This document shows, in pieces, positions 17,401 through 30,300 of a stretch of DNA of 64,000 nt (position 1 is its first letter; each line of letters starts with the position of its first letter). Origin of the DNA: Lottia gigantea (taxonomy: Eukaryota > Mollusca > Gastropoda > Lottiidae); NCBI RefSeq assembly GCF_000327385.1, contig NW_008709715.1, positions 4,260,383-4,324,382 on the forward strand, given 5' to 3'. Position numbers and translations under genes: made by a program. A model generated the notes under the pieces. That model saw only the letters and a list, made by a program, of their open reading frames with translations. It was not told the DNA's origin and searched no databases.

Positions 17401-19996
17401 AAAATGTTTCATTAAGACAGATGTTGACATTTACATTAAATGAACCAAAAGAAACAGGTGGTAAAACCATTTCAAGATAACACAACATCAGACGACCTAC
17501 TAGACTTAGTTTCCAATCATATTCTAGTTTAACATTTAATGAAAAAAGTAGTAAAACCATCTTAAGATACACCAACAACAAAATTCAACATATAAAGCAA
17601 GAAACTTTCACCAAGTAATATGATAAACTGTTAAAATATTAAGCAAGTACATAGCCAGATCTGAAACTTTTGGACCATTAGGAATGCCTAATACCGGTTT
17701 GCCTAGCATTAGCCATAGACATCAATATGTAGTTGAATTCCAAAAATTATTGACAAACCTGTCTAATAATAGGATCATCAGTAGTCGTAACTTTATGAAA
17801 GATTCTATTAACTCTTTTTAATCTTTTTTCACTCTTAGTTGTAACTCTATCATAACTCTTTTCATAATACTCCATAGACCCACAGGTTACACTGAAATAA
17901 AGGAAAACAGAGAAAGTCAAACCCTGCATAAGTTAACATTTGTAATTTTTACACTATGGTTCAAAACTAGAATTTGAAAGAAATAGGCGACAAAGACAAC
18001 ATTTTTTACTCCATAGTTTTAGTTCATTTATAGAAAGTATCCATAATCTACTGTGTCTTGCAACTTATGAACTTTCACGATATCAAAAGAATAATTCAGA
18101 TGGCAATGCATGGAGTAATCATATCATAAATCAAATTTATAACTTACAGGTCTACTGGAGGATCAACATTAGGTAAGCTAAGTTTAGTTAGACGTGGGAA
18201 GTCCATTTCTTCTACAACATCCCAATCTTTCTCCACTTGTACTGATGAATCTCGAGTTTTGGCAGGTGCCTGTGTAAAGTTAAATAAGAAATTCATTTTT
18301 TCAGAAGCCTTCTTTTCTGAATCATATATGTCATTGAGGACAGTCTCTAGCTAAGTTGGTCAAGTTGTTGGAAATTTGTATGCTTTTGCTTAAGTACATC
18401 AAACAAATATCATTTTTCCCCCGCTATTCCATAATCCTTGAAAGACCAAGAGGTTGGGCCAAAGATCAGCTGGTAGACAAAATAGCATTTCATAAAAGAT
18501 GAAATGAGACTAATATAAGTGAATTTCATACTTACAGCTTTATGTCTATTTTCTTGTTGTTGTTTACCAAATTGTTTCTGCCATTTCTTGAGCAATCTTT
18601 GACGATCCCTAAAAAGAAAAATAAGTCATAATGAGCGGATCTGTGATTCAAGAAGTTTCTTGGAGGTTTTAGTGCCAAGTATTAATGAAACCTTTATTGC
18701 TGTGATAAATTTAACCTTATAAATATTAAGTTTTCCTACTAATCCAAAACACAAAACAATGCAATGCTCTTTAAACAGGTACAGTTAATTCAATCTATAG
18801 ATTAAGAAATAATTACCTTTCTCTATTTTTCATAGTTTTCGACATAGATCGTAGTTGAGCTTGTGTAGCAGCTTGTTTACGTTCTCTTTCTTTACGTTGT
18901 TTACTCTAAAATCATACATAAATTTCAAAATCAAACTTATGCATTTACATCGGGTTGAAAATTGTCAAATGTGTAAAATCTCTCTATCATGAATAATGTC
19001 ACAATTTCATCATATTCATAACTACATCATTATGTACATAAAATTTTGAAGAGAATTCTTCAAGATTATTATTTGAAAAAAAAGTATCATAGTTTGAAGA
19101 AAAATGAGAAGCTCTATTTTACCTGTTGAAACATACGTCTACCACGTTGGTATAATGGTTTAGGTATTTTGGCTGTATCGACCAGATGAAAGGAACTCTC
19201 ATCTTCATCATGGTAGTAAGCATATTGTTGTCCTCCACCATAATTTGAGTAATATTTACCTACAAAAACATTCCATCAAGTTAAAATGTATATGTATTTG
19301 GAAAATAATCACAATTAATCTATTAAGATTATTACAAATAAGGTAAATAAATTCAAACACATTATATACTAAAGAACAATAACACAAATCAACTTCTAGT
19401 TTTTAATGATTCATATTTATTAAGATGACTATTTTAGTACCATGCACTGTGATTACTTAATATTTCTTCTACAAATGATTAAAAATAATCCTATGAATGT
19501 ATGAAAATGAACAACACTTACTTAAATATCTTTTATCTTGGTAGGTAGCACCAGTCCAATCTGACACCTGAAAATAGAGATTGGATTATATATTATCATA
19601 TCAAATCGTTAGTAGGTCTACCATTTGATTTTTAATCAAAAATCCAATGACCTGCTAATGAAGTAGATCGATATGTGTGTTGAAAAAACATGACCTAGAA
19701 TATTAAAGAACAATTATCAATTAATGACTTTCTAGAGTACACAATGTTGACAAGAAGGCTGCACACACTAGGTGTAGGCTTAGTACAACATTATTAACCG
19801 GTACGACATAACAAAATAACTTGACACATCGTGATCGTCTGTGTTGACATGCAATTTTCAATCACATACAAACCTTTCCAAGGCGCACGTCTTTAGAGAA
19901 TGGTTGATAAGGCATGTCCTTAAACTGTTCAGGTATATGACAAGGGCCCCATCCATTTGGATTTTCTTGAATTTTAGGAGGAATAAAATGAGCCAT
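14486..19996 (-). CDS. EIF3D: Eukaryotic translation initiation factor 3 subunit D
   Basis: The eIF3 subunit that binds mRNA and, for some messages, the 5' cap; it acts in the cytoplasm. Exons: 19874-19996, 19522-19567, 19123-19259, 18817-18905, 18536-18608, 18148-18269, 17759-17891, 17109-17387, 16708-16790, 16418-16547, 15933-16075, 15595-15787, 15258-15345, 14486-14511. All junctions carry GT-AG and agree in phase, giving 554 residues (human 548). The start is the ATG at 19994-19996 ([19 protein letters not shown]), matching the family start. Landmarks: a Gly/Tyr-rich N-terminal part ([20 protein letters not shown]), a basic coiled stretch ([20 protein letters not shown]), the core with [17 protein letters not shown] and [20 protein letters not shown], and a very acidic tail of Asp and Ser ending DDDDDEN. 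The last exon has only 26 coding bases. The gene looks intact. Identification is firm. Confidence 0.98.
19610..19665. repeat. Imperfect palindrome in EIF3D upstream exons region
   Basis: The stretch beginning cgttagtaggtctaccattt and ending aatgacctgctaatg reads nearly the same on both strands around the centre ttaatcaa, with a small indel. It lies in the first EIF3D intron. It could be a remnant foldback element or a chance stem. Confidence 0.45.
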
Positions 19997-21311
19997 ATTG
20001 AATCTAAAGGTTCTTCTTCCAAAAACGTGACTTCCATATGGCGCCGATGTCACAGTCACGGGCTTGAATTTTTTGTTTGTTTAAATTTGAAGAGAATATA
20101 TTTTCATCAAATAAACAAGCACATATATAATGAAATGCCAAAATTAAATTGTTCAAAAATTAAAACTTAATTTTCATCAAAAAAGAAAATATTATCATCC
20201 AATCAAGCAGCGAATAAAGCTAAGAAAATAGTCTCAAGCCTTATCGCGAGATACACCGAGCACCAAGCACCTGCTTTTTTCTTTCGTTGTCCAGTCCTCT
20301 TGAATTAAAAAAACAATAAAAGAGAGTCAATTCGCCCAAGGGTGTATCAAGGAGGGGCAGTATGCGACTTTAAAAGGTTTACGTTAACCAGTATTGGTGC
20401 TTTAAAAAGTAAAGGCAATAATTATATTTCCAGTAAAAACTTTTAGATAGAGTAAGAGACACATTCTCTAGATTTTGATCTATAGTCCTCTTTTATTTGA
20501 TCACCTTTATACCTTCCTATCTTTTCAACAAACAATAACAGACTGTCCCTTTAACTTGATATTGATAAAGTTGCTTATAACATTTTTTAGATGCGTTACA
20601 TTTCCAAATGCCTCAACGAAAATGATTTGCCAAGACGAAATTGTACCACCACTTCACTTCACTTACAATATGACTTATTATATGATATGTTATTGGTTGT
20701 AAAAGGTTAAAGCCCGGGTCTATATGATTTCGTGACAAAAATATGTGTCAGGTCCTAGATCCTACATAGGAGTCCTGCGCTCATGGCGTTTTCCTATTTG
20801 GATTCTCAGTTGTCACTTAAATCTGAAGTCTACCTCCCAATTTATGTCCCAAAATCGTGGAGGCTGACGCCGCCATTGATTTCGACATTTGTCTACTAGT
20901 TGAATCTTCTAAATTTAAGCGTAAAGCCACCCCAGATAGATATAATGTACTAAATGTAGAAAGTTTAGGGTCATGAAACTAGTATTCTCAACAATACTAC
21001 AAATCTTAATGGAACTGCTCTTGATAGATGGTACGGTTATAAACTCGCACAATGAAATTATGTATTGGATCCACATTAGATGTTTAAGTCCTATTTCATT
21101 TCACGATTTTTGTGCGCGATTTGTTTGGTCGATTTGTCTCTTTCTGCCTATAATTTGGGTCAATTTGACCTAATCCGTCTGGACGTTCATGTCGAAACAT
21201 GTTGTAAAGTGAAAGTCGGAAAGTTGTTATTGAACTTGTCAAATGAACTTCGGAGAAATAAACTATTTCTTTAAAATGTATGTGAAAAATTTGGGTAAAG
21301 TGTTATAAATC
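19997..21311. promoter_or_regulatory. Shared upstream region of EIF3D and TRAF7
   Basis: The two start codons face away from each other 1315 bp apart. This interval must hold both 5' untranslated regions and both promoters. I see no coding exon and no clear TATA element at a convincing distance. Untranslated exons cannot be excluded. Confidence 0.6.
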
Positions 21312-24300
21312 ATGGCGGCGTCAAATAAAGAGAGGAATTTCTACCCTGAAACAACACCTCAAACTAGCAACTCACCCGTAAGTACACAAACTTCTTTACA
21401 ATTACAGCCTATTGGCTTATTGAATATGGGTGCGGTGTTTTCATTCCACTCTACAGAGAGTGACTTGTCAATAACCCAATGAAAAAATGGAATATAACAA
21501 TAGATCAACTTTGACACTTGATGACAGTCAACAGCCATGTCTGACTCTACCTACAACATTATTCAGATTTCTACTAGGTCTCGCATCAAGTGTCACTTAC
21601 CAGGGGTAATATTCCCTGGAATCTACATTATTAACATCAGCTCAGCCTACCCACAATTTTTTACTGAAAACTGAACTCTGTGAAAATCCCAAATACTTTC
21701 TAGAATTTCACTAACCAAATATACCAAGACAAGTCTATCAGTACTATTTTGAAGTTGATATCTCAATTAATATTAAAGTACTTGTACAATGTATTTGACA
21801 AACTTCAAGAGGCATGTAAATCTTTTGATTGCGGAGCTGAATTTTTATATTTTGGAAGACAAACTGTAGATCAGTCAGTTAATTGGAATATATGGGACAA
21901 AGGGTGTATGTCTAATCTCAATTGGTACAAAGGAGTCTGGTGACCCTAAAAAAATTACCTTTATTCATTATTCTAGACGATATTGCTGTAAATGGTGACA
22001 GATAATCTGATGCAAAATGTTTGACCAGACAGCATACTTAAGAACTTTGATTGTGTTTTTTTAACAAACTTTTACTATTGCTGTTGCCATATTTATTATC
22101 ATCACTTTATTAGGTACCTGCATTCCAAGTGGAAACAACATTTGGTGCTTCAAACTTTCCTCCTATAACAACAGTTCGACATAGTAAGTTGTTTTTATTT
22201 GTGTGTAAATCTGAGTTTGAAAATGGTCTATCTTACTATTATTACTTATTATTATTATCATCACTTTATTAGGAACCAGGGTGTGGGGGGGGGGGGATAT
22301 TCTTGATTTGTTGTCATTAAGCAGAAATTTGACATGATACGGTAGTGAATATTAGTGAAATATGAAAGTGAATTTTATGATTATTCTGAACAATTAATTA
22401 TTATTATACAGATGAAGATTCAGATAGTGAATATTATAATTATTTAAGTTCCACTGCTAGTACTCCACCTGGAACATTGGCTACTAGAAACACTGTAGTG
22501 GATAATCTTGGGGTATGTTTTTTCTGTTTTAGTAATGATATAGGAATAGGCATACCCTTGCTGTCATTTTCTGAACCCTATTCACAAAACCGTTACGGTA
22601 GCAAAAGGAATTATCAAAACAAATTTGAGCATTTTTATCTTTCAGATGATTTTGTATCCCTAAATCTGGATTTTGTAAGACTTTGTGAATGAGGCCTCAA
22701 GATTTTATCCATGTCAAATTTTTCATCCTTGAAAATCAGACAGGATTAATCCTATTTTTTCTTTAAAATAGCTTTTGTTACAAATTCTTAAAGCCACCTA
22801 TTGGCATAGTACACCCAAAATCTTTTACATGTTACTGGGAATATTTCTTAGAGTCTGTCATTGAGAAAATACTTTAATAATGCATAAATTTTCATGATGA
22901 TGACATGACATTTACTTGATTTATATAATAGATAGCACCACTATCAAGTTTATTACAAGTACCAGCCAATCCTGTACAACGTAATAATTCTACCACCAGC
23001 AGTAATAGATCATTATTGATAGCTGATAAAGAAGATGTAAGAACAATTTTCAGTTTTATTCAAGGGAATTGACCTTATATGACAAATAGAATTTAAAAAC
23101 TTGACATTGATAGCTAGGTGGACTATGTGATGCTGTTTTGACAAACACAGTCACAAAGGTGGCATATAATGTGCTATTTCATGCAGAGTTCAAAATTCAG
23201 ATCCAGATGTTTCGTTCTGTGTCTTTTTTTTCTGCAGGTTACTTTTTCCATCCATGATCCACCAAATTCTTCTTTAAATCATTTTCAGTATAATTTGACC
23301 CAAGAGCGCCAAATTTAATCATAATTCAAAGAGACTGATATAAAACTCTGTTAGAAGTTGGATGACAATATAAGTCAATATTTTCCAATAATTATCTAAG
23401 AATTCCTTTTCTTTGATGGAAGACAATATATTTGATAGGTTGAATATTTTAATGAGAATGACCGTGAACAGGACAAGTCTGTTGTCAAGAACTAATAATT
23501 TATTCCGGATTTGATTTTCAGGAAATATTAGTGTTTGTGGAAGTACCAAATAAAACTCTGTATTGTAAATTATGCCAGAATATCTTTCATGATCCTGTTA
23601 TTGTTGCATGTGGGGTGAGTCTTCTTCAATTTATCATGCAATTTAGCCATTAAATTGTCAATAAAATTACTCCCATTGAAAATTTGCTCTAAGAATTTCT
23701 TTAAGATAATTGTGTTGGTTAAATTTCTGTAAAGAATTTGTACCATTTTTTGATTTAGAATATTTAAAGTAGACGTATTGTTCAAGGGATGAGGTCACTA
23801 ATCACAGCATGTGCTTGAATCACATAGGCTCTTCATAATTAGTGATGTCATTAAATACTTAGTTGTAAGGGATTGCAGGAACCACGGACATGTGATTGAA
23901 AATTGGAATCATGCAAATTAATGCTATCAGTGTCCCTGATACACATGAAAAATTTAGAAAATCTCTTCACAATCCCTTTAAAGATTTTGCTTCAGAATGG
24001 AAATGTAGATAATTGCCATATTATATAAATCCACTAAATTTGTTCAGTTTAATAAAAAAAAATATGTCTGCCCTGAATTAGGGAATGAATAATTGATTTA
24101 TGGCAATTACAGTGATATGAATATCACACTAGGCTAGGTGCCTAATTAAAGGAACTTACAGACTATGTTATAACAAGTAATGATATTGAACTTACTAATT
24201 TTACCAATTGATTTGTTTTAGTGATTTGTGGCATTAACATTTATTACAGCATACTTATTGTAAAAGATGTGTCAAAGTGAATACAGAAAGTAAGTAAATA

Positions 24301-27300
24301 AAAGGAATTTATTAACCTTTGCTGTATACTTGTTGTCATCCAACCTTTGCTTCTAAAATAAATTAGTTGTTTAAGGATATAGTTCTTTTGAATTTTTTTA
24401 ACCAATGTTAAACTATTGGCAATAAACAATTTTAGACTTTAACTATCAAATTAGTTGAATTTCCTTTTACATTACAGATCAGTGTCCAGTAGATAATCAG
24501 AAACTATCAGTAGTTGTTGCTAATATAGCCGTATCTGAACAAATAGGAGAACTATTTATACATTGTAAATATGGTTGTCATCTAGCAGAAGATGGTGTAA
24601 GTTATAAACTAGACCTAGCATTATGTCCTGTTACAGTGAAAATAGCAGATAGACAGTAAGTAACATATTTAATGAGCTAGCTTGATCTTTCCCTTAATCG
24701 TTCTATGAAATCACAATTTGTGTGTATTTGATCAAGGCACAAGTAACCTTCCGCTATTTATTTCTAAAAGCATCCCAAAATTCCTGTGTTTCTTACTCAA
24801 AGCTTAAAGACCATAAAGGAGCCTCAAACCACTCAGGGGCTAGAAATATCCACCAAAAAATATCCCTAGGATCTGGAAAATAGGTTGTTCCAATGGCTGT
24901 TGGATAACACATTTATTAAAGAGGCTGCAGTTTATTTTACACAAACCTAAAATTTTGATTGATAGGCCACCATACAAATAAATTAAATTAACAGTTTGCT
25001 AAACCAATCAAATACTGACAGTTGTTATATCACATATGAAATTGAACCAAATACTATAAATACACATTCTAGAATCCTAATGTAACATTATTGTCTAATA
25101 CAGTCTTATTTATACATATCATGACCATATGCTCAAGAAAGTTGCATGTGTTTAGTTAAAAAAAAGGTGTGATTATTCCAAAAAGAGAGCTCTTGAAATA
25201 GTTTCCTGTAATTTGGAAGTGGTAGTCACAATATTGTTTGGGTTAAAACATTAAAAGATATATTAGAATTGTTCTGCATGACCTATAACAGTCAGACAAA
25301 AAGTAATAATATTGAAGTGAGCCAGCAGGTTTAGTTTGATAACTAAGGAACATTTAATCACAAGTCTAGTATACCCTCCCATAGGAACATATTATTGATC
25401 TTTTAAAACTATATAGACTTTCTCTTATTTCTCTTTTATTGATGCAGATTGACTTGTTAAAACTTTTAAAAACTGATTTATTTCTTCAATACATTTTTAG
25501 CATCTGTATACATCCATCTGTGACAGGGAACATTTGTCTTATCTTAATGTACCAGTACTGTTTTCATAAGCACATAATTACCTTACATTGGTCTAATACT
25601 AATCCTCTAATTATTGCCCTCTCTTAGATTCAGTTAACTGAACTGATCTCACTGGCCCTTGTCACATTCTGCCATTGGCTAGTTTAGAGAGTTGTCAGTG
25701 AGTTTCATCACCTATCCTGTCCCTCAACTTTACTTTTATCCCAGTCTTTGAATGTGTGTCCTTGTCTTCAAACAGTGAGTGTATGGTTCTATCCCTCATT
25801 ATCAGATGATTGTAGAATTCAAGTTTCTCCCTTGTGATGACTACTAAACGGTCTTTATCATGATATTGCCCAGGCCTGCTGTACCAGGAATATTCCACAA
25901 TTACTAATATTCAGTGCCCAAATAAGTAACCTGATATGTTTATGGTTACAATCTCAAGGATATTTATATAGTAAATTCACTAACAAGATACATTTTTGGT
26001 AAAGAGATTCTTATTATAAGCACACAATGGTCTATACTCATTAAGTAAACCTACAAGACTTATTTCGTAAGAATTTTTTCCAAAAAAATAAATATTAAAA
26101 AACATGTATCCGTTTGTGTTATTTTATTGGTTTAATTTTTGTTGTAAAATTTATCATAATAGGTTATCTAGATATCTTTTATAGTTTCTAAGGATATTTG
26201 GACAGTAAATATCAGTAACTGATATTGGACCACCTTGATTTGACTAAAACAAAAGACCATCTTTATCAACCTGACCACTGGATGAGAATATGAAGTTAAT
26301 GTTCTATTGATTATACAATGGAATACTAAACAACAATAATCTCACACTGAATTTGACATTATTTTATCATTGCTGGATAGAGTCCAAGTCTCTCAAGTTG
26401 GTAACAATCAAGTGTGGTGCATTTGAATAATCAATTTCTGTGTAAGAAAGTCTTGACAAGATTCACACTGGAATATTTAAAGAAGAGATATAAAGTGCAG
26501 TGCAGCAGATAAATTGTCTGTTGTTTTTTTTTAACTTGCTTCTCCTGGGAGAATCAAATATTGTACTGGACTTGGTCTTATCTGAGAGCAATCTAATTGA
26601 AATTAGATTAAAATTACGTTCTTTTTGGTTTGTTAATATTTTTGTCTTCATTGTCATCTGACAATTTTTATTCTACAGTACTGTTTTAATGATGTTAATC
26701 TGAACCAATCAAAACCTGTATGCCAAACCTGTTTCTTGATAACATAATGGATTTTGGGATAGCAAAACTCAAAGATGCTGTAGCTAAGCTTCGGATGTTG
26801 CTATCTCACAATTCATTATGTTATCAAGAAACAGTTTCTACATAACACACATTGATTGGTTAAAACTTATGTTAAAAGAATGGGACTGCAGCAAACAACT
26901 TATTAACAAGATTACAATGAATACAAAAAATAAAACCAACAAAAAACAAATTGCAATTTAATTTTAAGTGGAATGATCTGAGAGCAGCAACAAACAAACA
27001 ACCAAATATTGCAGTTACCATCTGTTGAATTTTTAAAAAAAAAATCCTTCAATTCTGGTGTGTGGATGACTGGGTTATGTTTTTTAGCATTTCAAGAAAG
27101 CTATCTTTAAAATGATTTCAGAGAACATGAATCAGACTGTGATTATAAACCTGTAGATTGTCCTAATAAAGCTGGTTGTCCACAATTATTAAAAAAGGTA
27201 TTGATATTTTCTTTTCTTGATTGATTATCGAAGTAAAAGTCTTTTCAGGCCAGTTTACTGATTTGAATGCATTTGTCAGCCAAATCAACATAAACCATTT

Positions 27301-30300
27301 TACTGGATCTTTTGTGGAGTTTACAACCTTAACCTCCTGAAAATTTTCAACTAAACTAACACAATTTAATAAATACAATCCCATAGACTTATATCATAGT
27401 GGCAAATGGCCGTCAAAAACATTTAAACCATAACCCTGATCCTAGTGATCAATTTTAAATATGTCAAATGAGAAATATTCTATATGGCTATCAAGTTTGG
27501 CAACGAGTTATTCTACAACTTTTCTTTTAGTGTCCATTTTATTTATTCCATGCTTTTTGGACCAAAATATGATTTTCCATTACCATTCAATATTTCAAAC
27601 CTCGAGTTAAACTTCATGAATAATCTTGAGTATATGTTTGCACAACTTGAGTTGTAGGCTATAAAGACTTGAAAGTGATATAATATATTGATTTTTTATA
27701 TTTAAGGATTTAGAAGACCATCTAAGATCCTGTAATAATGTTCGTTGTCCTCATAAAAAATATGGGTAAGATCTAAATTTTTTAAAGTTTTCTTGCAATT
27801 GATGCTTTTATTTTATTACTGTTATATTTTGGAGATTTTATAAAATAATCTCACCAATTTATTAAAGAAATTGATTTGTATGTATACGTGGTGTATACTG
27901 ATTCTCATATACCAGTATACATATACCTCTAACATTCATTTTCATCAAAAAACATTTTCTTTACTGATTTAAATTCTTGTGATGAGGTAAATTATTTTAT
28001 GTATGCCTCACTTTCTGGTAGATTTATAAATTTGAAGTTCTTGAAAAATTTCTCATCAGTTTGATTTAAATGCAAATTCTGAATTTTTTTGTTTGCTTGA
28101 TAGTAATGTGTGATATTAGAACCTAACCTGCTTTTTATATCCAATCAGCACTGGCTGATTTCTTCAATTAAGTGGAAACTTCTTCATTAAGAATTTCTCA
28201 TTCATGTGACAGTTTGACTGACAGCCAGCATTAGGTTCAAAGTAAGTTAAATTGCATGAAGTAAAATATTCACTTCACTTTCTCTGCCCACATCTTAACC
28301 AGGAAATTTCACCTAATACGATCCAACTATTTCTTAAAGATTTATTCAATTTTTAAATAGTCATACCGAAATCTCTTTATGCGTCACATGGTTGTGGCTG
28401 CCTGCTTAGTCCAATATGATGCAGAAAATAAGATTCTTAAGCCCTCCATTATTTGATGTACATTTGATTACATCTAGTGCATTTTAGTTTGGATATCACG
28501 AAAAAATCAAACCATTTCATTCTTTCATGTGAAGGTTATTCTCTTGTAAGAAAACTATTCTTCTTTCCTTTTTTCGAGAAGGTTAATCCTTGGACACTTA
28601 TTGCCTTTTTTTGTCTCTGACTGTAAGCCAATTTTGTCAGTTAAACTAATGGAGTGTAGTAGAAGTTGTTATATCAGACGTAAATCAATAGTCTAAATTA
28701 AGTTCCTGGGAATTAGGCAAAGAAATAGTGTAATTACTGATTTCTCAACTATCAACTTCACTTTTTGAAATTAATCAAATAAAAGTGTGAGAAATATTAA
28801 AGGAACACGAGTATTAATCAAATATTTTGATTTGATATTAATGTTAGTTTAGGATATTGAAATTTGATAATTATTCAGATTGAAGGTATTGAAAATAAAA
28901 ATGACTTCGTAAAATCTCTTATGCTTTATCAATAATGGAAAATTTCAATGCAAATGGAATTTCATAACTTGTGAAGTCTTCTTATTCTTACTATTGATTA
29001 AAGATGTGTTTAACAAGATAGGTGACCCATTTTGAGGGGTTGATTTGAGTCTTGAATATATGAAAATTTCAGAAGTACTACTGTATGAAAATTGCATAAT
29101 TTCTTCAAAAATATCTCAAAATAGGAATTTCTTTTCCTATTTCTATAAATGTTTTTTCTATATATGGCAGATAATTTTGGACACACATGTATTTGAAGGC
29201 TAAAATTTTGACACTTAGCTGTGTACACTAATACTTATTGGCTTAGCTAAAAATAAATTCCTGTTTCTGAGACTTCTTCCCTTAAAACATGGATATGAAG
29301 CACATCAATAGGTTTATTCAAAGTATGGATGTTGCCAAACTCATACACCCTTTCATGAATCATGATGCTAAATACTCATTAATGATAAACACCAATAAAA
29401 TCATGTCAAACAAACACTGTAGCTATATTGATTTCTTTTGATTGCTCTATTATTTTCCCTTCAAGATATTTTATGGAAAAAATTGAATTGGCCTGAATTT
29501 CTGTCAATGTCAGCTCTTGTTTCTAATAAAGTTATTATTAGATTTAAAAAATAAGAAAGGAATTCATGTTATATGACCTCAGAATAAGAATCAGTTGAAT
29601 AGCTGTTTTTTTCCTCAATCAAATTGAAAAAGCTGTTTTATCTTCCTGCTTTGTTCTTTTCATGAGTTGACATTAAATAGCCTAAAACATTCATTAACTC
29701 TCGATGGATTTAAGCTCTACTAGGCCTACTGTAGCTTGTCATCTTTCTGGAACACCTGATGCAACTCAGGGACTGTCTACTTCAGATTACGCATTCTCAA
29801 AAATATTTACAGTGTACATTCTTTGTCCTCTTGATTTACTGTGTTTTGGTTCTTTCTTTAAAATAAGTTAGGCTAATGCTTGCAACTTTGCATCTTTCTT
29901 TTCTGCAGCATTTGCTCATCAATTAAAAAGGTAAAGAAGTCAAAAAGATTCATTATTTGGTTGTGTAATTGCATTAATCCCCTATTGATACTGAATAAGA
30001 GAATGTTCCTTTGAATTACAATAATGCTATTCATTGAAATCATTACATCTTTTATATCAAGGTTATTTTGATTGAACTTGAGTGTTATTGAATCAACTGT
30101 TATCAGCTAGATTTTGTTGTCCATTGTAAAGAAAATGATTCTAAGATTGAAAGTCTTTGATATCATTCTAGATGGGAATCTATTTTAAGAAGATGAATTA
30201 GTTAAAGGTTTGTTCGATTCCCTCTAATCTATTTGTAGTTACTTAGTTATTGTGTTTACGTTATTTAGATGTGATTTCGTGGCTACGCAAGAAGAATTGG

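Noticed and set aside
25695-25898. Minus-strand 67-codon frame in TRAF7 intron 7
   Set aside because: The product is charged and slightly protein-like, but no flanking exon in matching phase was found.
28130-28245. Possible inverted repeat around aacctaacctgct and agcattaggttc
   Set aside because: Matching is limited to about 12 bp with many mismatches further in.
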